From: Cristatella mucedo
Taxonomy: Eukaryota > Bryozoa > Phylactolaemata > Cristatellidae
Reading direction: 5' to 3'
Assembly: GCA_009760855.2 (NCBI GenBank)
Contig: WPIO01000025.1
Coordinates: forward strand, 5,428,001-5,492,000
DNA: 64,000 nt
The translations under genes and the position numbers were made by a program. Below the pieces are notes generated by a model. The model saw nothing but the letters and a program-made list of their open reading frames with translations, did not search any database and was not told the DNA's origin. Within the stretch, counting starts at the first letter, position 1; each line of letters begins with the position of its first letter. Shown piece by piece: positions 24,165-64,000 of the stretch.

Positions 24165-26330
24165 CCAATGAACTTGCCTTTTTCTTCCTGTTTGCGTGCT
24201 ACCTTGCTCATGATTCAGCGCATGGGACGAACCAGGGGTCACAATAGCCCCCCCCCCCAGTGGGGCTCTAGCATCATGCTGCTTGCTTGCTAGCATGCTT
24301 GACTAAGCACGGTACTTGTTTGCTTTCCCGGCTTATTTAAGCACGGTATCTTTCGTGTCATTAACCCTTGTTATTGCTTTTCTGCAGCAATATGTAAGGC
24401 ACCTGCACAGAGAGCTGGTTCTTTTAGTGGACTATGTAAAAAGATCTATTATTATGACTAGTACTAGACATGTTGCAGAATGCGTGAGGCCGGTTGGAGT
24501 TGCCATTGTCTTGCCTTTGTGTCCTGACATTCTCGGTAGTTACTTACTTAACGCATAACTCAGGAAACGAGTGGCAGTGTTCCTACTTCTTCACCCATTT
24601 TGACAAGAGACTTGCCACAAGCCCAAACCTTTTTTTCTGTCAGGGTCAGCCTTAGCCGTGCGTTTAAGTCATGCAGATTGGCTAGTGGCACACGGCAACC
24701 ACAGGTAGCTATCTTTCTGAGTAATGGATTCTCTTGATCGACTGAGCTACCGAAGTGAAAGGGGGGCACAGTCGTGTGCCGTGTGCTTATCCACTTCTAA
24801 GGGCCAGCACACACCATCGATGGCTGACGGCTGAAGCCCCGGGCAAGCCATCCTGGTTAGGTGCAATACTAACACCCACCGGAGGCTGGAGGCTGCCTAA
24901 GCAAGCGCATCGAGTGGCAGCTCTAACGCTAAGCTGTTTGGCAAACTTGCACCCAGACCTAGTAGCCGGTCACTGACTCCATTCGCCTTGGTTGCAAAAA
25001 GCTTGCCTCTCCAGCACCTTGGGTTATGACGACCCCCCTATCGTGCAGCAGGAACTTGTGTATGCTGCATATTTACTTTGTCTAAAAATAAGGAAAAACA
25101 TGATCTCATTTACTGTGTGACCATGACAAAATCCATGACCTTGATAATTCGTTAAGGTCACACCACCGTATCCAGTCAGATTGATCTACTCGCTACAAGC
25201 CTAGTTGAGATGTAGCATACAACTATCTTAAATTCTGCTTTCTCAGGCTTCCAGCCAATGTGTTCTTCGGTTAACAGCACGCTAAAAACATTGCCGCAGT
25301 TTTGCCCCAACGAGTTCGGCTGTTTTCTCGCACTCTTCCAAGCAAGTTGTAAGCCAGAGAACATTATTGGGGCCTGAGGGGGATAGGGAGAGGATATATA
25401 ACGTGGCCACAGCCTTCCATAGCTCTGGATGAAGGGGCCGGCAGGGTTGCTGAGGCTCAATTGAAAGCAGCACATCCTTTCGAGTGCCCACTGGGCTTCC
25501 TGGGAGGAGCAGTGGAGAGCGGCTCCAGAGGAGGCTTGTCCAGCAGCCACCTCCTTCTGGCTGGCAGCAAGCATCTAGGTCTGTCTCCTACGTGTATGTA
25601 GGAGAGCTAGGCCCAGGATGCTGCAGAGGTGCCGCCCTCCCCGGTCGGGGCAGGGCTCTCCCTCAGTACTGACCAGCTCCTTGCTATGCTTGTTGCCACA
25701 TTAGTATTGTCGCTGACCAATTCGAAGAAGAGGGCAATGTCGGGGACCCATCTGCTGAGGTCATAATGCCATAAGCAAATCGCTTTCTGAGTACTCTACC
25801 TGTGCATGGCAAGAAGCATGCCAATCGAGTTTAGAGTCGGTCTCTTCGAATGGACCAAAGGCTTCTAGAGTCCTCCCACCAAGGAACTGCACAAAACTCG
25901 CCTGCCAGCTGCAGTGGGCTGCAAAACAGTGACGACATACGAATGCCAACCGTGGCGAGTCGACTGAGGCTGTAAACATTCGTTTTAACGTCGTTCGCGA
26001 TTTCAGGAGTTAGGGACATACCCACCAAGGTTGCCAAATGAGAGATTTGCTGGGCGTTAAGCCCTGCCCACCCCAACGCCTGGGAAGGGCTAACCGGCGC
26101 ACACAGAATATCGAACTCAGTAGCAAGGATCAGTACATGCAATACGACTCCTGATGAGCCAGGCCTGTCCTGCCAGGGCCGAAGCAGTCGAGGCGGCTAA
26201 TTAATTTCCTCAACCGTCAAAATTTCATTGAACTTCTAACGTTCACGTGCTAGTGGACGTCGTGCTTACAGCAATGCCCCAAGAATGCCCTGCAGAGAGC
26301 CGACATAACCAGTGAGCCATTCGTAAATGA
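24165..26330. other. Intergenic; no gene recognised
   Basis: Open frames at 24316-24558 (+), 25176-25574 (-) and 25831-26142 (-) have no recognised domain. Near 24730-24760 the minus strand has GGTAGCTCAGTCGATCAAGA, a tRNA-like box A sequence without a complete tRNA. Confidence 0.4.
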
Positions 26331-26490
26331 CATCACCCCACGGATGCTCGCATTGTTCGTAAGCAGCTCGATGACGAGCAAGGCGATGCTTATAACTGCA
26401 TTATGGTTGACGAGACATACGATTCGAGCAGTAAGAAGCAGCAGCTGACTCTTGTGAACCAGTTCGTTCATGCAAGAACTAGGTGGATCT
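26270..26490 (+). pseudogene. hAT-like transposase (DUF4371-type) remnant
   Basis: The + frame from about 26338 reads ARIVRKQLDDEQGD, then YNCIMVDETYDSSSKKQQLT, LVNQFVHARTRWI and a stop. The pattern I-x-VDET-x-D-x-S-x-KEQL-x-L-x-x-x-F/V is typical of the DUF4371 part of hAT-related and ZMYM-type transposase proteins. Upstream SEPFVNDIT is in another frame, so there is a frameshift near 26335. Only a fragment; not functional. Confidence 0.6.
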
Positions 26491-26717
26491 AGGTTACGAT
26501 GGTGCAGCCAACCCAAGCAGTGAAATTAATGGTCTGTAAACCATGATCAAGCAACTGAACAAGACATCATTGGGTACACAAGATCCAGTTATCCCCGGTT
26601 TCGGCCTCAGCAGATGGGTCCCCGACATTGCCCTCTTCTTTGAATTGGTCAGCAACAATACCAATGTGGCAACAAGCACAGCAAGGAGCTGGTCAGTCAT
26701 CAAAAGGAGATCGTGCG

Positions 26718-27010
26718 GGACCTGATCAATGACCACATTTAAAAAGAACTTAAAACACACCTATTTAGGACAGCATTTAGTGGGTCCCTGTGATTCGTCC
26801 TTGATGTGCTTATGTGTGCTGACACTGTGCATGCTGCCACTAACCACACTTAAATGCTGACCCTGTGCAAGTCACCCCTAACCGTGTTATTCATGTTGTT
26901 TATCGAGCATGATATTAACTCACCATTCAATCGCGTTTCACTTTGCAGTAAATGTAAAGCGCCTAGAAAGAGATTGAAGTGGAATTTGAGACTGGCCGTT
27001 CCATGAACCA
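26718..27010 (+). mobile_element. LINE family 1 3' end
   Basis: GACCACATTTAAAAAGAACT, TATTTAGGACAGCATTTAGT, the ...CATGCTGCCACTAACC repeat-like untranslated region and AAAGCGCCTAGAAAGAGATT. Loses the ATT tail. Confidence 0.85.
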
Positions 27011-27790
27011 GGAGACTACATGAGTGTGAGCCCAGGAGATATGTGGTGGTCGTCATTTAGGCAAGCGCTTCTTTCATCTCTGCTTAGTCAACACGTTTGC
27101 TGCCAAACCGTTTAAGTTATATAACACTTCGAACAGAATGGTGGTGTGGCCGAACAAACAATAAAGGCTTCCGGCTTGACCGCTTTCATTGAACTTTGCA
27201 TCCATCTTCATCTCATGGAGCACTTGCTATTGATCATGCACGACCTATAGAAGGTGTTGCATATTAGGATCAGGATAGTGTCAATGGCTAGCACTCCGTC
27301 TGTTCAGGCACCGTTGCTTATGCAAACGGCTGGCTGTGATGATCTGTCGACAGAAGTGCCGACAAAAGTTCAGCATCGTGAAACAAAGGTGCTGATATGA
27401 CATTCGACCCTGCTGGAATCGTCTCAATTTGCACACAAATAGCACTGAGCCCTTGCTGCGTTCTTACGACTTGTTCTATTCGGTAATGAACACGGTGCAA
27501 CGTGAAGCAGACTGCTAGCTTGACAAATAGTCGATGTGAATGCTCTGCCATGCTACACGCATCTCACACAGTTCCCTTCGATTCTTCTAGATTCTTCTCT
27601 TCTAGATAGTATAGTTCTCCATATGCAATATCGACAGTCTTATAGAGCTTGCAACACAATTCTGCGAGATAGACTTTCCACACGTCGAGCCGATCCTTTG
27701 AAACAGCAGCTGCACAACAGTCGTAAGGAAATAATCTCAGTGTTGCTGAGTGCTAGAGGTCGGATTGGATTCCTATCATGCTATTGCCCA
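27011..27790. other. Intergenic; nothing recognised
   Basis: No gene or repeat assigned. The part after about 27530 may be a decayed upstream segment of the following LINE. Confidence 0.35.
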
Positions 27791-27799
27791 CTTTGTCTT

Positions 27800-29370
27800 C
27801 TTTTTGTCAAGGACTGCTACAATTTTTGTCCCCAAGCAGCCTGTAGCACACATACTGAATGAATTTTGTCAGAAAAATTTCAGTCGGGATTCAAGCGACA
27901 CCATTCCACTGAAACTGCTCTCCTCCGTGCAACCAGTGACATCTTTTGCAGCAACAATGATGGGAATGTCACTGCCCTAGTCACCGTGCATGGCACTGTC
28001 CTTGCTGGGTCTATTAGCTGCGTTCGACACTATTGGCTATTATATCCTACTCATTCAGGAGCCGTAATGGCTCACTAGATAAGGTGGTTGCTTTTCACGA
28101 CCTCGGCCCCGACGTTGTGGGTTCGAATCCTGCGGTGGGCGATCCTTTGTCACCACTGCAATCGGTGGTGATAGCCGTTAAGGCTCTTCTAGTATCAGCT
28201 AGTATTTTTTTGAGAATGACGCGGTCTTTCGGATGAGGCACTGGCCTGGTTCAAGTCGTACTTGTCGATCATGTTCCATTATTGTCGTGTTATGTTCAAG
28301 TCATTTTCACCAGACCAGTCGCCTGAGGAGTCCCACAATGGCTCGTTCTTAGTCCTATGCTGTTCTCCATTTATTCTGAACCGCTGGGAAAAAGGGATTC
28401 GGGCCCATGGGATCGGCTATTGTTTTTACGCTGACGACACTCGGCTGTATTTTTAGTTTAAACCACCGGAATCCGAACCAGCGACTGATAAACTGAATGC
28501 TTGCCTTTCATTCGATCCTGGATATCGGCAAATTTTCTAAAACTAAACGACGATAAAACAGTGCTGCCACTTTTAAGACACCCCAAGCATGTGTCTGGAC
28601 TAGAAGACTGCTCTTCTAACAGTTTATGCAGTTTTGCAACGCTCGGAATTTAGATGTCGTCTTTGGCAACTGTATACATTTGGAAAGCTTCATTAAGAAG
28701 ACTGCTTATACAGCTAGCGGTCCCATCCGATCCCTATCTTAAGATTAGGAGCTGTCTTCCACGGTGGCTTGCAAAAAATTTAACTAGCTCCCTGGCTCTG
28801 CCTCGGCTAGATTATTGCAATTCCATTTTAGCTGGGCTTGCGAAAAAGCCACCTGGTCACTGCAGCTGGCGACAAATATGGCTGCAAGGCTAGTTAACAA
28901 ATCACAGAGGTTTGACCACGGATACAGAGTAAAGTTCTTACACTGACCCATAAGGCCCGCCACGTCTGGGCTCTTTCATACCTACCCGAACTGCTACAAC
29001 CGTTTCAACCTCCTAGTGGCCTCTGGTCCTGTATGGACACTAAATTAGTTGTTCAATTCCGCTGCTTAAAGATTATTGGCGACAGAAGCTTTTGCTCTGC
29101 AGGTTCTAGGCTGTGGAAGTAGCTCACTTCCACAATTCTTATACAATGGCATTTACTCTCTAGCTGCTGACGGTGGCACATCCTGTCCAGCTGCCCTGAG
29201 CTGCAACTTCCATGCAACAGCCACTACGGCAGTAGCACTCCTGACTCAGCTATACTTCTCACTTTCTCTTTGTTTCGTGTGGTGAAGTCTCTTGGCAGCT
29301 GTATATCTACCGGAAGCTGCCTAATTAGTCTGGTTGGCTTATAAAGTCACAGCCGGAGATACATTACGTT
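27800..29370 (+). mobile_element. LINE family 2 copy with reverse transcriptase remnant, split by a SINE
   Basis: RT pieces in order: KFQSGFKRHHSTETALLRAT (27870s), GNVTAL, the catalytic YADD box in GYCFYADDTRLYF (28410-28456), then SLALPRLDYCNSILAGL (28790s) and the 3' part LWK.../SLAADGGTSCPAAL (29100s), ending GATACATTACGTT near 29365. Many frameshifts and stops. A SINE family 1 copy sits at 28058-28211 between the TCGACACTATTGGC and GACGCGGTCTTTCG parts. Confidence 0.88.
28058..28211 (+). mobile_element. SINE family 1 copy nested in LINE family 2
   Basis: Head GGAGCCGTAATGGCTCACTA, GATAAGGTGG, box B GGTTCGAATCC at 28120-28130, body CACTGCAATCGGTGGTGAT and AAGGCTCTTCTAG. The 3' end is shortened before the A/T-rich part. 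Confidence 0.9.
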
Positions 29371-29379
29371 GGTAGAAGC

Positions 29380-60630
<31,251 letters not shown>

Positions 60631-60684
60631 GTACACCGTGTTTTAGTTTAACAAATATTCAAATTTTCTCTGCATTGCTTTTAG

Positions 60685-60905
60685 TTGAGCCTTCTCCACT
60701 GGTCAGTTCTGTCATGGCCACAGTAAAGGCATTCTTTCCAGAAAAAGAGTCTAATAATTTCTTTACTGACCCCTGGATGGTGGCAATGAACTCCGTTGGA
60801 ATGAGGATCAGGAAGAGTAGGTCGTGGACATGCAGCCTTTGTATAAGTCCGGAGGATATTAAAGAATCTCTTAAACTAGGTCGATCCTTGTCCTTGGGTA
60901 AATAG
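60685..60905 (+). CDS. Open frame directly after the ADAM gene B protease exon; possible last exon
   Basis: Acceptor tctctgcattgcttttag ends at 60684. With the one base left by exon 60561-60630 the frame is open to TAG at 60903-60905. It contains EPSPLVSSVMATVKAFF, DPWMVAMNSVGM, TCSLCISPEDIKESL. I do not recognise it. It lacks the CGN...GEECD start of an ADAM disintegrin domain, which is what should come next. Either it is a lineage-specific end of the protein or a chance frame. Confidence 0.3.
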
Positions 60906-60909
60906 GTTT

Positions 60910-61325
60910 AATTCCTGAAAACGGCATTACACAGGCTAGCACTGCCTGTAATGTGGCCGAAAGGATAAAGGTTATTAACAGCCAACTAAAGTATGCCCTA
61001 TGATGGAAGCGTATTAAGATAGTTGCTGTTGGATATCTCCATTTGGATGGCCATATGAAATATTCAGTGTCCTCAGAGTGTTTCTCACCTTACTCCAGAA
61101 TCCAAAATCCATTGGCAATTGCGAGTAAACTTAAGTTGCTCACTGATCCTGAATTCATAACACCTTTTTAAAGAAATTTAATGAATAGCAACTAATTTGC
61201 AATATTTTGTATGAATTCTCATTAACCTATAGTTTAGTCTAACTGCATTGTTTATAAAAAAAAGTTAGTGGCAACATAAATCTGCAAGAAATACAATCCG
61301 ATGTGACTGTACGGGTAAGTGAAAT
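60910..61325. other. No gene recognised
   Basis: No disintegrin-type exon (CGN...GEECD) found. Confidence 0.4.
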
Positions 61326-61329
61326 TGAA

Positions 61330-61810
61330 CGAAGGCCCTCCATGGCTTGGCTCCTCCATACCTAACTGAACTGCTGCACCAGTTTCAGCCTCTTCGTGCC
61401 CTCAGTTCCTGTGTGGGCAATACATTAGCTGTTCCATTCTTCCACTTATAGACCGTTGTCGACAGAAGCTTTAGCTCTGCAGATCCTAGACTGTGGAGCT
61501 CGCTTCCACAATTCTTATGCAACGACAACTACTCTCCTACTGCCGACTATGGCTCATCCTTTTCAGCGGTCCTGAGGTGCTACTTCCATGCTACTCACTA
61601 CCTCAACTGCTCTTCTTACTATGCTTATGACTATGCTATGCTTTCCACTTTCTCTTTGTTGCGTGAGTCGAAGTCTGTTGGCTACCGAATGCGTACTGAA
61701 AGCCACTTAGGCTAAGTGCGCTATACAAAACTCTCCTGCGTTACACCCACTTAGTCTTTATGGCTTTTTGGAGATGCAGATGGAGATACATTACATTACA
61801 TTGAAGGTAA
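61330..61810 (+). mobile_element. LINE family 2 3' fragment
   Basis: CATGGCTTGGCTCCTCCATA, CACCAGTTTCAGCCTCTTCG, GGCTACCGAATGCGTACTGA, GCGCTATACAAAACTCTCCT and GATACATTACATTACATTG. Starts within the ARHGLAP region. Confidence 0.92.
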
Positions 61811-61814
61811 TAGG

Positions 61815-62080
61815 GCTGCTGAGGCCCCTGGTGCAGGCAAGTAGTCCACATTGAGCGTACTTTGTTCTTGTCTGAACCTGCCGGTAAGGCAAAGCTGCAG
61901 CCCCCTTAACCACGGTGGAATGAATGGCAAATGGTAGGTTTGAACATGGATAATGTTCAGCTAATTTTTTTTAAGTTTAGACCCTCCTTAGCGTGTGTAT
62001 GGCTATGACACGGTCTGAAGCATTTCGTGGGAGAAGCAAAGCCTCTTTACCTCTTTACAGTTGGTTTCCCTTAAAAGTGA
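61815..62080. other. Nothing recognised
   Basis: No frame or repeat assigned. Confidence 0.4.
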
Positions 62081-62084
62081 TAAT

Positions 62085-63100
62085 AATCGTAATACAATTA
62101 GTATTTAACATGCAAATGAAAATAGAAGAATTTTATCTCTCTTCCTTCCTCTTGCTCCGTGCCCCTCTTGCTCCCTTCCTCGCTTCCGCTTGCCATAAGA
62201 AAACTGAATCTCTTTCTAGGAACTTTATAAACGCTGGGCAAAAGCATGTCACTTAGTTGGTGATGACGTGCAGTATTCGCATGCGTATGCTCACAAACAA
62301 AAACTGACGTGGACCGATAAAATGTTGTGAGGAATAGGGGGATTAAAACAAACTTGTTAAATCGCATCAAGTCAGTGAATGTTATGACATCGGTCAGAAG
62401 TGAGTTCCAGGCTATGGGAACATGCAAACTGAAGGCACGGTCTCAAAAGGATCCGGGGTTGGTTAGAGGCAGGCATAGCTTAAACATTCGAGTAACAAGA
62501 GCATTGATGTAAAGACCAAGAAATAGAATGTTGAAGTCAATACGCTGTTTGATTGAGAGCCAGTGCAGGTTGAACTGGTGTATTATGGAATTTGCGACCT
62601 TAGACCACTACAGACAGCTCAGCTACAGAGTTTTGCATGAACTGTAAGCTTGTTATTTACACAGGCAAGAAGCCCTACGAGTAGTGAATAACATAATTCT
62701 TGTCGGGATGTCACGAGTGCATGAACTTGCTTGGCAGTTGTAGCCATCACAGGCCATCAACCTTCATAGGCCTAAAATTATGTAATGGTACGTAGCTGAA
62801 AGTAGGCAGGACTTGACCGTGGAGCTGGTACGGTCATCTAATGAAGGATCACTTTATAACAGAAACCCAGATTGCATGTAGAGGCTACAGGTGATATGCT
62901 GCCGAGATCATTTTTCGGGTTAGACTTTTTAATTTTAGTATCATTTGTCCTGCCCATAACTAGTAACCTGTTTTTATCGTCATCCAGTTTAGGAATGTTT
63001 GTTGCCATTCAAGCTAAAATCTCAGCAATGCATGTTCAAGGGAGCATACAATGTTTGTCACACTCTAAGTCATTGGTGGATCAAAGCACTAGTACAGCTG
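62085..63100 (-). mobile_element. LINE family 1 3' half, diverged
   Basis: AAACTGAATCTCTTTCTAGG at 62203, AAGGCACGGTCTCAAAAGGA, GAGAGCCAGTGCAGGTTGAA, CAGAGTTTTGCATGAACTGT, GTACGTAGCTGAAAGTAGGC; the order matches the family 1 minus copies at 21.4 and 32.3 kb. A C/T-rich insertion is present at 62140-62190. Confidence 0.85.
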
Positions 63101-63139
63101 TGTGCCGTCTACACACAATGCAAGCCTAAATTTAAGATC

Positions 63140-63955
63140 TGCTAGAATTAACATCCTTAGAGTAGAGAGAATTATAAGTTTTAGTTTTTGGCAGCGAGAT
63201 TTGTGCTCACTTTTCTGTATTCCTGGCAAGGAGACTAAGATTATTAGCCTCATTGGTGAGTACTGTGAGCCATGACAGTACTGTGCTCAACTTGAACCTG
63301 GTTGGCTGATTTTGCCTGACACCAACATCATGGCTTATATATTTCATTTGTCATAACTTAGGATAGGACCTGTGTCACTTACAATCCTCATTATTGTACA
63401 ATCCCATCGGCTTTTCAGTGTGACTAGAGAATTGAATTTTTACATCCAGACATTTTTCAATATAATTAGTATTTGAATTAGTGGTCACGGTCGTGCAAAC
63501 TTTCATGATCACATAATGACCGCTATCAATTATTCTGCAGTAGTCCTTCTATTTATTAGTTCTTTTGCTGTTCTCTTTGAAACAAGTGCGACTGATCCAA
63601 CTAGTGTTGGTTATATTGCTCGTCGATTCTACATGCTGACATCCTGCTTGCTTAAAGGCTGAGAAACGTTAGCAGCAACGGTGTTCTAGAAAGGGGATGC
63701 ATACTATTCGTGCATAACTGAGCCACAATTAGTGGTGTCTAACGTCTACATTCCGGTTTATTTACTTCATAGTTGATTTGAAGGCAAGACAAGTCATTAA
63801 AAAATTTACTAGAGGCTTATGAGTGCTTTACTGGGCTGCTGCTTCCTGCAGCAAAATATTCACTTGAGAGAGTAATGCATCTTCACTCTTAGAGAAATCA
63901 TGCAGTTAGGCAAATAGTTTGCCCTTTGATACGTGCACTGCAGAGTTAACACTTT
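63140..63955. other. Nothing recognised
   Basis: AT-rich; no gene or repeat assigned. Confidence 0.4.
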
Positions 63956-63959
63956 TCGT

Positions 63960-64000
63960 GCCGCCCTGGTCTGGCCAACGGATAAGGTGATCGTCTTTTA
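63960..64000 (+). mobile_element. SINE family 2 head, cut by window end
   Basis: CCGCCCTGGTCTGGCCAACG and GATAAGGTGATCGTC match the family 2 head. Confidence 0.55.

Noticed and set aside
24376-24560. Exon after acceptor cttttctgcag with QYVRHLHRELVLLV
   Set aside because: No similarity to an ADAM prodomain and no good donor.
24725-24765. tRNA-like GGTAGCTCAGTCGATC on the minus strand (also near 45190)
   Set aside because: Only a box A-like half; no box B or acceptor stem found.
28055-28140. tRNA gene on the + strand
   Set aside because: Box B GGTTCGAATCC is present but the head does not fold as a full tRNA, and the same sequence continues into a repeated body: it is a SINE.

Overview
This window looks like nuclear DNA of an animal, most likely an invertebrate; the species cannot be named from the sequence. 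The evidence is exon-intron structure with consensus splice sites, two ADAM17/TACE-type metalloprotease genes (an animal membrane-protease family), and many decayed, mostly 5'-truncated non-LTR retrotransposons, tRNA-like SINEs, hAT-like MITEs and long GA, CA and CAG tracts. There is no prokaryotic gene layout, and nearly all long open frames are low-complexity or transposon frames. The ADAM exons below were found by reading splice sites by hand, not by a search.

Layout. (1) 1-8.2 kb: the 3' part of ADAM gene A on the + strand. It has an expanded Cys-rich/membrane-proximal exon (1707-1936), a stalk exon (5451-5529), a transmembrane exon (6118-6206) and a possible very short cytoplasmic-tail exon (8192-8230). 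(2) 8.2-30 kb: intergenic DNA with LINE and SINE fragments, a CpG-rich block (about 15.5-21.2 kb), a TATA-type promoter candidate near 19.0 kb, a CAG tract, a hAT-like transposase fragment and a decayed LINE split by a SINE. (3) 30.0-60.6 kb: the 5' and middle part of ADAM gene B, also on the + strand. Prodomain exons run from about 30.0 to 38.2 kb, the furin-like site and start of the protease lie at 39.9 kb, and protease exons lie at 43.4, 53.6, 56.2, 60.3 and 60.6 kb. The zinc motif HEFGHGWGSRHD is split between two exons 4 kb apart. One exon (about 35 residues, between 43.5 and 53.6 kb) and the signal-peptide exons were not found. The disintegrin exons are either beyond the window or absent. 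(4) 60.9-64 kb: further LINE copies and the start of a SINE.

Genes A and B lie head-to-tail with only the end of A and the beginning of B visible, which is what a tandem duplication of an ADAM17-like sheddase would give.

The repeats form a small linked set. LINE family 1 (CR1/L2-like) ends in a short hairpin followed by (ATT)n. LINE family 2 (also CR1/L2-like) ends in (ACATT)n. SINE family 2 has a tRNA-like head joined to a tail nearly identical to the LINE family 1 tail, so it probably uses that LINE's machinery. SINE family 1 has a tRNA-like head with a perfect inverted repeat. The motif CGCTATACAAA or a close variant occurs near the 3' end of all four. One hAT-like MITE still has a perfect 8-bp target-site duplication.
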